From NCBI GenBank assembly GCA_965247395.1, contig OZ252012.1:1364001-1428000 (forward strand): a stretch of DNA of 64,000 nt. Direction: 5' to 3'. The DNA comes from CAYRJD01 sp965247395. Lineage in GTDB: Bacteria; Actinomycetota; Acidimicrobiia; Acidimicrobiales; Poriferisodalaceae. The notes under the pieces were generated by a model. The model worked only from the letters and a program-made list of their open reading frames with translations. It was not told where the DNA came from and searched no databases. Below, piece after piece: positions 1-9,076 of the stretch. Each line of letters starts with the position of its first letter. The first letter of the stretch is position 1. The position numbers and the translations under genes are program-made.

Positions 1-1068
1 CTTCGGTCCCAGCACGTCAGACACCAGATCACAAGTCGCAAGCATCTGGCGCGTCAGTCCCATCTTCGCTAGCGACATCTCCGGGCCCGGCGTACGGCCT
101 GATTTCAGCGCATCCATCACCCGCTGGTTTGACCAGTTCAGCACCTTGCCATAGCTGTAGATCTGCATCAGCTGCTGGCGCGCAAGTGGATCGTCACTGC
201 GTTCGTAGTGCCGCAGCATCGCACTCAGCTTGGAGTAGCTGCCGCCCGTGCCGGAGCTGCCGGAGCCGATAGACGCACGCTCATTCATCAGCGTCGTGAG
301 CGCCACTCCCCAGCCCTTATTGATGTCTCCCAAGCGCATGTTGTCGCCTACTCGCACGTCGTTGAAATAGACCTCGTTGAAGTTGTCGCCGCCGGTCATC
401 TGGCGCAGCGGACGAACCTCAACGCCAGGAGCTTTCATATCGACAATGAAGCCGGTCAGGCCTTGGTGCTTGGGTAGGTCGGCATCGGTGCGCGCAATTA
501 CCTCGCCCAGGTCGCTGTAGTGCGCACCAGACGTCCACACCTTTTGGCCGTTCAACACCCACTCTTCACCGTCTTTGTCGGCTCGCATCTGCAAGCTGGC
601 CAGGTCTGAGCCAGCGCCAGGCTCCGAAAACAACTGGCAGCCAACTATGTCGGCGCGGTACATCTTTGGCAGCACGTCGGCGGATACCTCGGGCTGAGCG
701 TGAGCCAAGATCGTCGGCGCCACCATCCCTAAACCAATGCCGAAAAAGCCTGAGTCGGGCACGTCAAACTGGCTTTCAAGCTGTGCCCAGATGCGCTCAA
801 ACTTGCGTGACAAACCGCCGCCGCCTAGCTCTTTGGGACCAGTCAGCCAGCCGTAACCGGCGTCGTACTTAGCGGCACGCCACTTCTTTGACTCGGCTAG
901 TTCCTCTTGCTCTTTGACACGGTCGACTTCCTCAAACAATGAAGCGTTGTCTGGTCCTTTGCCCCATACAAACTCTTTTTGCTTGGTTTTGCGTTCGCAG
1001 TGCGCCTCCAAAAACTCCAACGCTTCGGTGGTGAACTGCTCTTCGGTAATGGTTGCCGAATCAGGCAT
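1..1068 (-). CDS. Acyl-CoA dehydrogenase family protein, 3' end cut by window edge
   Basis: The first 356 residues of a flavin-dependent acyl-CoA dehydrogenase, which oxidises an acyl-CoA to the enoyl-CoA. The substrate cannot be read from the sequence. The start is the ATG at 1066-1068; the frame runs off the left edge still open. Family marks are SEPGAGSDLAS at about residues 148-158 (the FAD/substrate segment of the middle domain) and NGQKVWTSGA at 173-182. An N-terminal helical domain precedes them. The C-terminal domain with the catalytic base lies outside the window. The gene is divergent from the Nfu-like gene. The 103-bp gap between them holds three imperfect copies of a G(G)CxTGTTGxxxCA pattern, typical of the short repeats in this genome. 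Confidence 0.93.
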   Translation of the reverse strand, partial: MPDSATITEEQFTTEALEFLEAHCERKTKQKEFVWGKGPDNASLFEEVDRVKEQEELAESKKWRAAKYDAGYGWLTGPKELGGGGLSRKFERIWAQLESQFDVPDSGFFGIGLGMVAPTILAHAQPEVSADVLPKMYRADIVGCQLFSEPGAGSDLASLQMRADKDGEEWVLNGQKVWTSGAHYSDLGEVIARTDADLPKHQGLTGFIVDMKAPGVEVRPLRQMTGGDNFNEVYFNDVRVGDNMRLGDINKGWGVALTTLMNERASIGSGSSGTGGSYSKLSAMLRHYERSDDPLARQQLMQIYSYGKVLNWSNQRVMDALKSGRTPGPEMSLAKMGLTRQMLATCDLVSDVLGPK

Positions 1069-1171
1069 GGCTTCCTTTGTTTAGTGGTTTAGGGCCTGTT
1101 GGTACACAGGGCTTGTTGATGCATGGCCTTGTTGGCACACTGCGCTTGCCAGCCCAAAGCTAGCGCCATTT

Positions 1172-1495
1172 ATGCCTCTAATTCCTGGCTACGCTCACGG
1201 CATGGGCCAACCGGTACTAGTTGTAGAAAAACCGTCGGTCGCACGCAAGGGTGCGGTTCTATTTGAGACAAACCGGCCGCTGACCGGGATGGGACATCGC
1301 TACTACAGCAGCGCCAAAGATGCCATCGACGCCGAAGATCCTGCCGATGTGTTGGCCTGGCGTTTGTTTGAACGAGGCGGGGTAGACGGAGTTCACATCT
1401 ACGGCAACGTCGCCACAGTCGATGTCGCCAAGGGCTACAACACCGACGGAATCGTTCAGATCATCACCGACCTGTTTGCGTATTACGAGGAGTAA
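1172..1495 (+). CDS. Nfu/NifU N-terminal-domain protein
   Basis: A 107-residue protein resembling the N-terminal domain of Nfu iron-sulfur scaffold proteins (PF08712 type). Residues about 55-105 follow the family pattern: a 'DPADVLAWRLFERGGVDGV' stretch like the P-L-A-x-x-L-F-x-x-x-G-V of Nfu, then 'YGNVATVDVAKG', then a helix ending in F-A-Y-Y. The C-terminal CxxC cluster domain of full Nfu proteins is missing, so it cannot bind a cluster in the usual way. Similar stand-alone domains are common in Actinobacteria and their role is not settled. ATG at 1172 is used; an internal ATG at 1202 (MGQPVLVVEK) is possible, since residues 1-10 look unconserved. Confidence 0.6.
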   Translation: MPLIPGYAHGMGQPVLVVEKPSVARKGAVLFETNRPLTGMGHRYYSSAKDAIDAEDPADVLAWRLFERGGVDGVHIYGNVATVDVAKGYNTDGIVQIITDLFAYYEE

Positions 1496-1536
1496 GGCGC
1501 GGTAGAACCGCTAGTTCACGCCTGCTAGCTGAACAC

Positions 1537-2592
1537 TCAAGACGCAGCAGATGACCGATGGCCAAGGGCCAAGGTAGGTACACCAGCCAGGCTGACTAGC
1601 AAAGTCAACGCATACAGCAGCAGCCCCAGCAATACCGCCTCGGCATCTGGCACACCGCGCGACGATAAAAAGATCACCAGCACTGCCTCGCGCACTCCTA
1701 GACCGCCGATCGAAATCGGCAGCACCTGGATGGCAAGCACCATCGGAATAAACGCAAACATCGCAATCACACCTGGTCGCACGCCAAGAGAAGCTGCTGC
1801 CAAGATGGCTGCGACTACCTGTAGCCCTTGATAGGCGAGTCCTGCTGCTAGCAGCCGGGCAGCCGCACGTGGCCGGCGGCGGTACAGCGACAACCCGACG
1901 TGGATAGCGCCAAACGCATCACGAATAACGGTGCCACCGGCTAAACGGCCTAAGCCGCGCGGGTGTTCGGCTCCCCACAGCAACGCAGCCAGCGTTAGCA
2001 AAATTCCCAGCGCTACAAGCAGCAGCACCCAGCCGCTGGAGTCTTGGAACAGGGTTGGGTCAAGCGCCAGGGCTACCAGGGTCATGATTGGCAGCACGAA
2101 CCAGCCAGTCAGTCGTTCGATAACCACCGAAGCAAAAGCGCGGTAATGGTCGTCTGTCGCACGGCCTAGGCGGTTTATTCGCAGCAGGTCGCCGCCGATG
2201 GTGGTGGGTAGAAAGTTGCTAGCAAATTGTCCAGCCAAGTAATCGCCCAACATGTGTTTGAACGGGCGAGCCACACCCAACGTGTGCGCTACTTCCCACC
2301 AACGAACTGCCGCCATCACAAAGGCCAGAGCCGTGACGAGTCCTGCTGCTAGCAACCAGCCTGCGGCGGTACCGATCGATTGTGGCCAAACTTCCTCAAG
2401 ATCGGTAGCGGAGATACGCGTGAACACCACAAAAAGCAAGATTGCGCTGATGACAACTCGCAACACCACCACCACGACCCGGCGGACGGGGTGGTTTTTA
2501 CCAAGGTGAATGTCCTCCATTTGGCCTGCCGCAGCATCCAGCGCACTTTCTGGCCCTGCGTTCACATTCCTGCATCCACGAATCCCAGACAT
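1537..2592 (-). CDS. Flippase-like integral membrane protein (LPG_synthase_TM family)
   Basis: A 351-residue polytopic membrane protein of the PF03706 family, the membrane part of lysylphosphatidylglycerol synthases and their stand-alone relatives. The family signature 'PISIGGLGVREAVLV' lies near residue 290, with hydrophobic segments throughout. An inner segment contains 'NFLPTTIGGDLLRINR', also typical. The first 30 residues are hydrophilic and may not be translated; the first membrane segment starts at about residue 36, so a later start is possible. Stand-alone members have been linked to lipid or glycan-lipid transfer, but the substrate here is unknown. No aminoacyl-transferase domain is attached. 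Confidence 0.8.
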   Translation of the reverse strand: MSGIRGCRNVNAGPESALDAAAGQMEDIHLGKNHPVRRVVVVVLRVVISAILLFVVFTRISATDLEEVWPQSIGTAAGWLLAAGLVTALAFVMAAVRWWEVAHTLGVARPFKHMLGDYLAGQFASNFLPTTIGGDLLRINRLGRATDDHYRAFASVVIERLTGWFVLPIMTLVALALDPTLFQDSSGWVLLLVALGILLTLAALLWGAEHPRGLGRLAGGTVIRDAFGAIHVGLSLYRRRPRAAARLLAAGLAYQGLQVVAAILAAASLGVRPGVIAMFAFIPMVLAIQVLPISIGGLGVREAVLVIFLSSRGVPDAEAVLLGLLLYALTLLVSLAGVPTLALGHRSSAAS

Positions 2593-2910
2593 TACGCCAG
2601 TCCTACGTCTTAGCTGCCAAGTAACTGCGTTTTAGCTGGCATGTAACTGCTATTTGCTGGCTTGTGGCCTGACTACCAAGCTGGTTCCACGCTAAGTCAA
2701 GAATCAAGCCAGGGTTTGACCAGAGCCGGGTTTGGTTAGGCAGGCCTTGGTTGTTAAGGCAGAGGTTGCTAAAGCAGGCACTAGCGTCGGTCTTGTAAAT
2801 CACACCGTTGCGGTGATTTTTCGTTGCAGCGGTTTACGCCGTGGTTTACGCCGTGTGGCGGTTCACGCCACGCCGATAGTTCACATCGCTTGATCGCACT
2901 GAGAGGCCTA
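2593..2910. other. Divergent intergenic region with short repeats and a hairpin
   Basis: A 318-bp gap between two divergent genes, presumed to hold both promoters. It contains imperfect repeats of 'agctgccaagtaactg' type at 2610-2660 and a tandem 'gtttacgccgtg' repeat at 2830-2870. At 2799-2822 there is a hairpin (arms ATCACxCCG and CGGTGAT) followed by TTTTT on the plus strand. It looks like a weak terminator but lies upstream of tldD with no plus-strand gene close before it. No open frame here looks like a gene. Confidence 0.4.
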
Positions 2911-4389
2911 ATGGCTAGCAACAGTTCAAGACCACTGGTTGATTTAGACCTGGTTGATGCAACCCTGCAAATCGCCAAGAACGCTGGCGGTGAGTGGGCC
3001 GAGCTGTTCGCCGAAGATCGCCAGAGCGCTTCTGCCACTTTTGACGAAGGACGCGTGGAAGACATCACCACCTCTCGCGATGCGGGGGTTGGAATACGTG
3101 TAACGGTTGACGAGATCACCGGATTCGCCCACACCACTGATTTGAGCTCGCTGGGTTTGGCCGATGCGGCTCGCACGGCAGCCGCGGTGGCGCGCACCCG
3201 CACCTCGTCGTCCACCACTTCGTCCTCCACCTCGAACGGGTCTTCGGGATCGAGTACCGGCACAGGCACTCCGGGCGCAGGCACTACCAACAACGGCACC
3301 GACGGCACAAGCACCCACCGAGTCAAGGTTCTCCCATCCGACGTCGACATGGCTACCAAGGTGGCGTTGCTTCATACCGCCAACGACGCTGCCCGCGGCG
3401 TCGACAACGCCATCACGCAAGTAACGGTTCGCTACGCGGAAGGTCGCCGACGTTTGCTGGTGGCAAACACCGACGGCGTGCGTGCCGGTGACGACCAGGT
3501 TCGCACCTTGTTTTCGACCAGCTGCGTTGCCAGCGGTGACAGCGGACTACAAACGGGTCGCGAAACGGTGGGGTACATGGTCGGCTTCGAACTGTTCGAC
3601 GATTACGACCCGGCTGAGCTTGCGATCAAGGCCGCTAACCGCGCCGTCACCAAACTGAACGCTCGCCCAGCTCCTAGCGGCGAGGTGCCCGTGGTAATCG
3701 CCAAGGGCGGCGGCGGCGTGCTGTTTCACGAGGCGTGTGGGCACGGACTAGAGGCTGACCTTGTTCGCAAGGGCGCTTCGGTGTTTGCAAACCGAGTAGG
3801 CGAGCAGGTGGCATCGCCGCTGGTAACGCTGGTAGACGACGGCACTATGGGCAAAGAGTGGGGTGCGCTGGCAATCGACGACGAAGGGCATCCGACCAGG
3901 CGCAACGTGTTGATCGAAGACGGTGTGCTCACCGACTACATGTGGGACTGGATGCGTGCGCGCTCCGAAGGTCGTAAGCCTTCGGGCAACGGCCGACGTC
4001 AGAGCTACAAGCACCTGCCGATGGTTCGCATGACAAACACCTTCGTTACCAACGGTGACGCCGAGCCGGCCGACATCATCGCCGATACTCCCAGCGGTGT
4101 GTACGTGGCGCAGTTGGGCGGCGGGCAGGTCAATACCGCCACCGGCGACTTCGTGTTCGGCATGACCGAGGCGTATTTGATCGAAGACGGACGCATCACC
4201 GAACCGCTGCGTGAAGGCAATCTGATTGGTAATGGCCCAGCGGTGCTAAACGACATTGATGTGATTGGCAACGACTTTGAGATGGGTAGCCCCGGCACTT
4301 GCGGCAAGGATGGGCAAGGTGTTCCGGTGGGTGACGGCCAACCGACTTTGCGTGTACGCAAGCTGACGGTTGGAGGCACAGCGACGTGA
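2911..4389 (+). CDS. tldD: TldD family metalloprotease subunit
   Basis: TldD is the zinc-protease half of the TldD/TldE heterodimer, which degrades unfolded peptides and matures some modified peptides (microcin B17, antitoxin CcdA in E. coli). The zinc motif HEACGH is at about residues 273-278, after a glycine run. ATG 2911 is chosen because GAGAGG stands just upstream and homology begins there; an in-frame ATG at 2824 would add 29 unlikely residues. At about residues 97-140 there is a Ser/Thr/Gly/Asn-rich insertion not expected in TldD, of the kind seen in many proteins of this window. The stop overlaps the next start by 4 nt (GTGA), so the two subunits are translationally coupled. Confidence 0.93.
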   Translation: MASNSSRPLVDLDLVDATLQIAKNAGGEWAELFAEDRQSASATFDEGRVEDITTSRDAGVGIRVTVDEITGFAHTTDLSSLGLADAARTAAAVARTRTSSSTTSSSTSNGSSGSSTGTGTPGAGTTNNGTDGTSTHRVKVLPSDVDMATKVALLHTANDAARGVDNAITQVTVRYAEGRRRLLVANTDGVRAGDDQVRTLFSTSCVASGDSGLQTGRETVGYMVGFELFDDYDPAELAIKAANRAVTKLNARPAPSGEVPVVIAKGGGGVLFHEACGHGLEADLVRKGASVFANRVGEQVASPLVTLVDDGTMGKEWGALAIDDEGHPTRRNVLIEDGVLTDYMWDWMRARSEGRKPSGNGRRQSYKHLPMVRMTNTFVTNGDAEPADIIADTPSGVYVAQLGGGQVNTATGDFVFGMTEAYLIEDGRITEPLREGNLIGNGPAVLNDIDVIGNDFEMGSPGTCGKDGQGVPVGDGQPTLRVRKLTVGGTAT

Positions 4390-5813
4390 CCGACACGGTT
4401 GCGTCATCTGATTTGAGTCCACTGAGTGAGCTAGCTCGCAACATCGTCAACCAAGCCAAAGGCAACGAGCAAATCGAGGCTTTCGCCAGCGAAGGACGCT
4501 CAACCACGGTCAAGGCCTACGACGGCGAAATCGAATCACTGCGATCGGGCACAACCGCAGGAGTCGGAATTCGTGTGGTGGTCGATGGTCGCCAGGGTTT
4601 TGCCTCGGCTGGCTCACTCGACGAAGAGGTCGTGGCCGAAACTCTCGCCGCCGCCCGAGAAAACCTGACCTTCGGTGAGATTGACCCTCACCAGGCGATC
4701 GCCGAACCAGACGGTGTTGCTACCCCAGGGCTAGACCTGAGCGACCCGGCAGTGTTGGCGGTATCACAAGACCAGAAGATCGCCAATGCCCTGGAGCTTG
4801 AGCGGCGTTGTCGCGGTGCGGATCCTCGCATCACTGGCGTGCGGGTAGCCGCATGGTCTGACTCGTGGGGCGCTTCCGCGTTGGTTAGCACCGCTGGCAT
4901 CGACGTGTTCGAGCAAGGGGGCAGCTGCTCAATGGGTTGCCAGCCTCTGGCGGCCAGCGGGGACGAAACCCAGATCGGTTACGGAGGCGACGCTGCACGC
5001 AACCCTGACCAGCTGGACATGGACACAATAATTTCAGACGCAGTTGCTGACGCCGTTGGGCAGCTGGGCGCCACCAAACCCAGTTCGCAACGCTTGACCG
5101 TCGTGCTGGATCCGGATGTAACAGCGGCCTTCTTATCGATCGTGGCTGGATCGCTTACGGGCGATCTAGTGCTGAAGGGACGGTCGCCGTTTGCTGATCG
5201 TGTCGGCGAGCAAATAGCCGCACCGGTACTGACGCTGAGCGATGATCCCACCGACGTTTCAACGCTGGGCGCTACGAACTTTGACGGTGAGGGTCTGGCC
5301 GCTCGCAAGAACGTGCTGATCGATGCGGGCGTGCTGCAAGGATTTCTTCACAACTGCTACACGGCCAGACGCATGGACACAGCTTCAACCGGTTCGGCGG
5401 TTGGAGCGGGCGGAGGCTCGCCTGGAGTTGGGTTACACGCAATGGCTATGTTTCGGGCCGATAAAGGACTTCGGGCTGGCAACGGGCCTCAGGCTGGCAA
5501 CGGCGTAGCTACCACTGGCGACGACTCGGTCAAGCAGCTGCTAGGCGCAGTGCCAAACGGAGTGCTGGTACGCGGAGTCAACGGACTTCACAGCGGTGTC
5601 AACCCTGTGAGCGGTGATTTTTCGGTCGGTGCGCATGGCAACCACATCATCAACGGGGAGCTAGGCGAGCCATTTAGAGAGGCCACGATCGCTGGCACGT
5701 TGCAAAGAATGTTGCTTGACATCGCAGCGATCAGCGACCAGCCGAAAAGGCTGCCGGGCGGCGTGAATATGTACGCACTAGCGATCGGCGACGTAGCGCT
5801 GTCAGGCTCCTAG
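4386..5813 (+). CDS. pmbA: TldE/PmbA family protease subunit
   Basis: A 475-residue partner of TldD. It starts with GTG inside the GTGA overlap with tldD. TldE has the TldD fold but lacks the HExxxH zinc motif, and none is seen here. The family layout is intact: the N-terminal 'EAFASEGRSTTVKAYDGEIESL' region (split here at about residues 31-53), the central 'GRSPFADRVGEQIAAPVLTLSDDP' block, then 'GVNPVSGDFSVGAHG' near residue 410. Residues about 360-378 carry a small Gly/Asn-rich repeat (LRAGNGPQAGNG). It is expected to form a heterodimer with TldD in the cytoplasm. Confidence 0.92.
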   Translation: MTDTVASSDLSPLSELARNIVNQAKGNEQIEAFASEGRSTTVKAYDGEIESLRSGTTAGVGIRVVVDGRQGFASAGSLDEEVVAETLAAARENLTFGEIDPHQAIAEPDGVATPGLDLSDPAVLAVSQDQKIANALELERRCRGADPRITGVRVAAWSDSWGASALVSTAGIDVFEQGGSCSMGCQPLAASGDETQIGYGGDAARNPDQLDMDTIISDAVADAVGQLGATKPSSQRLTVVLDPDVTAAFLSIVAGSLTGDLVLKGRSPFADRVGEQIAAPVLTLSDDPTDVSTLGATNFDGEGLAARKNVLIDAGVLQGFLHNCYTARRMDTASTGSAVGAGGGSPGVGLHAMAMFRADKGLRAGNGPQAGNGVATTGDDSVKQLLGAVPNGVLVRGVNGLHSGVNPVSGDFSVGAHGNHIINGELGEPFREATIAGTLQRMLLDIAAISDQPKRLPGGVNMYALAIGDVALSGS

Positions 5814-5831
5814 GCAGCTAGCGTTTATCTC

Positions 5832-6542
5832 GTGCCTGCGGAGCCACGTGAAGACGCTCTCAGTCGGCATCCACACTTGGCGCAGGCGCACGAGCCGGGG
5901 TGGATTAGAACCGACTTTCACTCGCACACGATGTGGTCGGGCGATTCCACAACCACTGTCGAAGAGTTTTCTGAGTACATAGCGGCCAGCGGGATAGACG
6001 TGGTTTGCGTCACCGACCACAGCGCTATTGCTGGCGCATTGCACCTGCGTGAAAAACTCGATTGCCGAGTGGTGATCGGTGAAGAGATGCGCACGCATGC
6101 TGGCGAGCTGATCGGTTTGTTTCTGACCGAGCGAGTACCGCAGGGGCTAACGCCTGTCGAAACAGTCAAACGCATACGCGACCAGGGCGGGTTGGTGTAT
6201 GTGCCGCATCCGTTTGACGAGATGCGCAACAACTTGAACGCCACCGTGCTTGACCAGCTAACCGAGGCCGGACTGATTGACGGCATCGAGATTTTGAACG
6301 CCAAGACCAGCCTGCGCAGCTTGAACAAACGAGCCGTCGAGTTCGCCGCCAAGCACAACCTGGCGGTAGGTGCAGGCAGCGATGCCCATATTCCCGAGGC
6401 CTTGGGTGCGGCCTATTTAGAGATGCCTGATTTCAACTCGCCGACGGAGTTTTTGGCTGCGATGCATCAAGGGCGAGCAGTTGGGCATCACTTTGACGCA
6501 GCTCGCGAGTGGCGAGCGCGCATCGTGCCCTCTACTGCTTAA
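5832..6542 (+). CDS. PHP-domain metal-dependent phosphoesterase
   Basis: A 236-residue PHP-domain protein. Metal-binding motifs appear in the normal order: F-H-S-H-T at about residues 34-38, T-D-H at about 62-64, a conserved Glu at 'GEEMRTHAGEL', H-P-F-D at about 128, and G-S-D-A-H near residue 188. Stand-alone PHP proteins hydrolyse phosphoesters (YciV/RNase AM type, 3',5'-bisphosphates); the exact substrate cannot be told. The start is GTG at 5832, 18 nt after tldE, which suggests one transcript. The 122-bp gap after it holds short repeats (AATTCTGxCCGTTCTT twice and CTAACxGTTCxT three times). Confidence 0.85.
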   Translation: MPAEPREDALSRHPHLAQAHEPGWIRTDFHSHTMWSGDSTTTVEEFSEYIAASGIDVVCVTDHSAIAGALHLREKLDCRVVIGEEMRTHAGELIGLFLTERVPQGLTPVETVKRIRDQGGLVYVPHPFDEMRNNLNATVLDQLTEAGLIDGIEILNAKTSLRSLNKRAVEFAAKHNLAVGAGSDAHIPEALGAAYLEMPDFNSPTEFLAAMHQGRAVGHHFDAAREWRARIVPSTA

Positions 6543-6664
6543 ATTCTGCCCGTTCTTTAATTCTGACCGTTCTTGGAATGCTCGCTGGTAAAACTCATGC
6601 GGCAGCGATTACCTAACTGTTCCTCTAACGGTTCGTCTAACGATTCGCAAAGCTGTTAAACCAA

Positions 6665-7681
6665 GTGCCACTAACTCATTCCATCGTGTTAGGCATCGTG
6701 CAGGGGCTGACGGAGTTTTTCCCGGTGTCGTCAAGCGCTCATTTAGAGCTGCTGCCCTGGCTTTTTGGCTGGGAGCACTTTGGCGGTGATGCCGAGCGCG
6801 AGCAGGCCTTCGATGTGGCGCTGCATGTAGGCACGTTGATTGGCGCGGCATATTTCTTGCGGCACGAAATAGTTCGCTATTACAAGGCAGCCATCTTCGA
6901 TGGCACGATGCAGGGCCTAAGAGCACTCAGGCAACTAGTTGCGCGCCAGCGAACCCGACCAGACAAACCAAACGGCAACCCAAGCACTAGCAAAGATTCC
7001 ACAGATCCAAACTGCCTAAGCCGCGATGCGCTGGTCGGTGTGGCGCTAGTGGTGTCGTTGATTCCAGCCGCGATCGTCGGCGTGGTGCTGGAGTCTGCGC
7101 TGGTGTCTCTGGGCGAAGTGATATTGGTGATTGCGGTTGCGTTGCTGGTGGGCGGATGGTTGCTTTGGTGGGCGGACCGGTTTGCAAGCCAACGTGAAAC
7201 CGAACAGCAAGCCGAGCGTCAGACCGGCAACTTCGGTATGCGCGACGCCATCTATTTGGGTCTTGCGCAAGCCTGTGCGCTAATACCTGGGGTCAGCCGC
7301 TCTGGAGCCACCATCACCGTTGGCAGGTTGTTGCGATTCAGCCGCACCGAAGCCGCACGGATTTCGTTTCTGATGAGCTTGCCGATCATCGCAGGGGCGG
7401 GTGCGTTTCGAGGACTAGGACTAATCGGTGACGACATTCCGGCAGACGACCTAGCCGCCATGGGTGTCGGCTTGGTGACCGCAGCGCTAACCGCTTGGTT
7501 AGCACTATGGGGGATGATGCGGCTGCTAGCACCGCGCTCGCCACGTCCAGTGCGCTCGCCTAAACCAGGTCAACCGGCTAAGCACCCACGTATTGGCCAC
7601 CAACTATTCACAAACGCAGCCCTCTATCGCAGTGCGTTGGCGATTTTGGTCGCAGTCGTGTTTCTTGCTGGCTGGAGATAA
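6665..7681 (+). CDS. uppP: Undecaprenyl-diphosphatase (BacA/UppP)
   Basis: An integral membrane enzyme that recycles undecaprenyl diphosphate to the monophosphate carrier for peptidoglycan synthesis. Both active-site motifs are present: 'GLTEFFPVSSSAHL' at about residues 14-27 and 'PGVSRSGAT' at about 208-216. The usual length is about 270 residues. This one has 338, because of a hydrophilic insertion at about 85-118 (Pro/Asn/Ser/Lys-rich) between membrane segments and a basic segment near 280-300. The start is GTG 6665, which places M directly before the first membrane helix. Confidence 0.95.
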   Translation: MPLTHSIVLGIVQGLTEFFPVSSSAHLELLPWLFGWEHFGGDAEREQAFDVALHVGTLIGAAYFLRHEIVRYYKAAIFDGTMQGLRALRQLVARQRTRPDKPNGNPSTSKDSTDPNCLSRDALVGVALVVSLIPAAIVGVVLESALVSLGEVILVIAVALLVGGWLLWWADRFASQRETEQQAERQTGNFGMRDAIYLGLAQACALIPGVSRSGATITVGRLLRFSRTEAARISFLMSLPIIAGAGAFRGLGLIGDDIPADDLAAMGVGLVTAALTAWLALWGMMRLLAPRSPRPVRSPKPGQPAKHPRIGHQLFTNAALYRSALAILVAVVFLAGWR

Positions 7682-7709
7682 CGCCGGCACTAAGGGTCTG
7701 GTCGCCGCA

Positions 7710-8312
7710 TTAGCCCAGCAACACCGGAACGACTACGCCAGTAATCCCGGCGCGCACCACGGCCTCTACATCGGCTGGTGAAATATCTACTAACCATCGA
7801 TTGTCCTCTACCGCTACCACCACCGCGCGCACTCGTTGCGCTGGTTCGGTACTAACCGGCTCATAGGGATCAACCTCAACAAACAACAACAGCTCCACCG
7901 CCGAGCCGATCATTACCTTCGGAGCGGCATCGCCCACCGCTATACCGACACCGCGCCTACCGGCCGAAACTGCGGTTAGCTCTGCCAAGTCGGCCGCCGT
8001 CAGCAAGGATCCGGCTGGCACTGCGCGCCCCAGAGGAGTGATCTGCGACACGTCAATCAGTGCCTGTTGAGGCACCAAGTGCTCCGGCACCTGTACCACC
8101 GCTACATCGGTTATGCCCGGAACCTTCCCAGCGGTTAGCAATCCCTGCGCTTGCAACACCGAAACGGGTTGACCCCAAGCCAAAGCAGCGTTGTCCGCAC
8201 GCCGCTGAGCGGTGCCAATCAACAGCGCGGCTAGTAGCGCAATCGCTACAACAGCCGCCCAATGGGTGGTGCCGGGGCGGCGATGCCACCATCTAAGAAA
8301 CCTCGACAGCAT
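7710..8312 (-). CDS. Membrane-anchored SAF-domain protein
   Basis: About 200 residues. ATG 8312 is chosen: it follows a GAGAGTGAGAAA leader and gives a short basic stretch (RFLRWWHRRP), then one membrane helix (AAVVAIALLAALLIG). Longer in-frame extension to 8444 is Ser/Thr-rich and improbable. The rest matches a SAF domain as in CpaB/RcpC and FlgA: 'RAVPAGSLLTAADLAEL' and 'GVGIAVGDAAPKVMIGSAVELLL'. No pilus secretion genes are nearby, so a pilus role is not supported. It is convergent with uppP. Confidence 0.65.
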   Translation of the reverse strand: MLSRFLRWWHRRPGTTHWAAVVAIALLAALLIGTAQRRADNAALAWGQPVSVLQAQGLLTAGKVPGITDVAVVQVPEHLVPQQALIDVSQITPLGRAVPAGSLLTAADLAELTAVSAGRRGVGIAVGDAAPKVMIGSAVELLLFVEVDPYEPVSTEPAQRVRAVVVAVEDNRWLVDISPADVEAVVRAGITGVVVPVLLG

Positions 8313-8490
8313 TTTCTCACTCTCGGCCAAGGGGTCGGAAGTGTCTGGGAAGTGCGTGGTAAGTAGTGGGGAAAGGGTGGGGGAAGTGGTGAGTGCGCTA
8401 ACTATGCCATGCCGGTGTGACATGGAGGGCTGGAATTTTTGCAACCAGTTACTAAACGGCTAGTCGGGGCTAACCGGGGGGCTAACCGGG

Positions 8491-9024
8491 TTAGGCGTTT
8501 ACCGCTGACTTGTCTTTCCCTGAGCGACCGGAACTGTCGGAGCCAGCTGGCTTTTGTTGCGATTGCTGAGATTTCTGGGATTTTGAATCCGATTTAGACT
8601 TCCCGTCAGACTTGGTTGTGCCCTTCCCAGCGCTTTTCTCGCCGCTCTTCTCACTCGCATCTCCCGATTTTGTGTCGGATTTCTTGTCTGATCCGTCGGC
8701 GTCTGTCCTGTCGTGCTTGGTGCCGTTAGACGAGCCGCCTGAACGACTGTCGTTTCGGTAAAAGCCACTGCCCTTAAACGAAATCCCGACGCTGGAAAAC
8801 ACCTTGCGCACCGTGCCGCCGCACAAAACAGGCTCCGCTTCTTTGGCTTTGCCGGTTTTGCTGCTGCCGTTTGTTTTGCTGCTGGTCTTGGTGCTGGCTT
8901 TGGTGCCAGTTGCTTTGCCGTTTAGTGCCGGCAGAGGACACACCTCAAGGGCGTTGTCTTTGAAGCTCTGATGGATGTCAAACTTGCGTTCACACTTGCT
9001 GCAGTTGTATTCGTAAGTTGGCAT
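8491..9024 (-). CDS. FmdB-family zinc ribbon protein with split zinc knuckle
   Basis: A 177-residue member of the small FmdB regulatory zinc-ribbon family. The N-terminus is canonical: MPTYEYxCxxC with C8 and C11. The family's second knuckle, normally CPxCGG, is broken here: C29-P30 is followed by about 36 Lys/Thr/Ser/Gly-rich residues before C68-G-G. The text then resumes as expected (TVRKVFSSVGISFKGSGFYRNDSR). The protein then continues for about 85 Ser/Lys/Gly-rich residues, probably disordered. Function in this family is poorly known. If the inserted loop folds out, the zinc site can still form from C8, C11, C29 and C68. Confidence 0.85.
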   Translation of the reverse strand: MPTYEYNCSKCERKFDIHQSFKDNALEVCPLPALNGKATGTKASTKTSSKTNGSSKTGKAKEAEPVLCGGTVRKVFSSVGISFKGSGFYRNDSRSGGSSNGTKHDRTDADGSDKKSDTKSGDASEKSGEKSAGKGTTKSDGKSKSDSKSQKSQQSQQKPAGSDSSGRSGKDKSAVNA

Positions 9025-9076
9025 GGCTTCGAACAGTCTCCGGCGGTAAGGGGCTTAGCAAGTCAGCTGTTGTCTG

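Noticed and set aside
2799..2822. Riboswitch or terminator upstream of tldD
   Set aside because: Only one small hairpin with a bulge and five T; no plus-strand gene lies close upstream and no known riboswitch core is visible.
2944..3420. Minus-strand frame inside tldD, and similar long frames opposite nuo and pepN genes
   Set aside because: Shadows of real genes in GC-rich DNA; no motifs, no ribosome sites and clear homology on the other strand.
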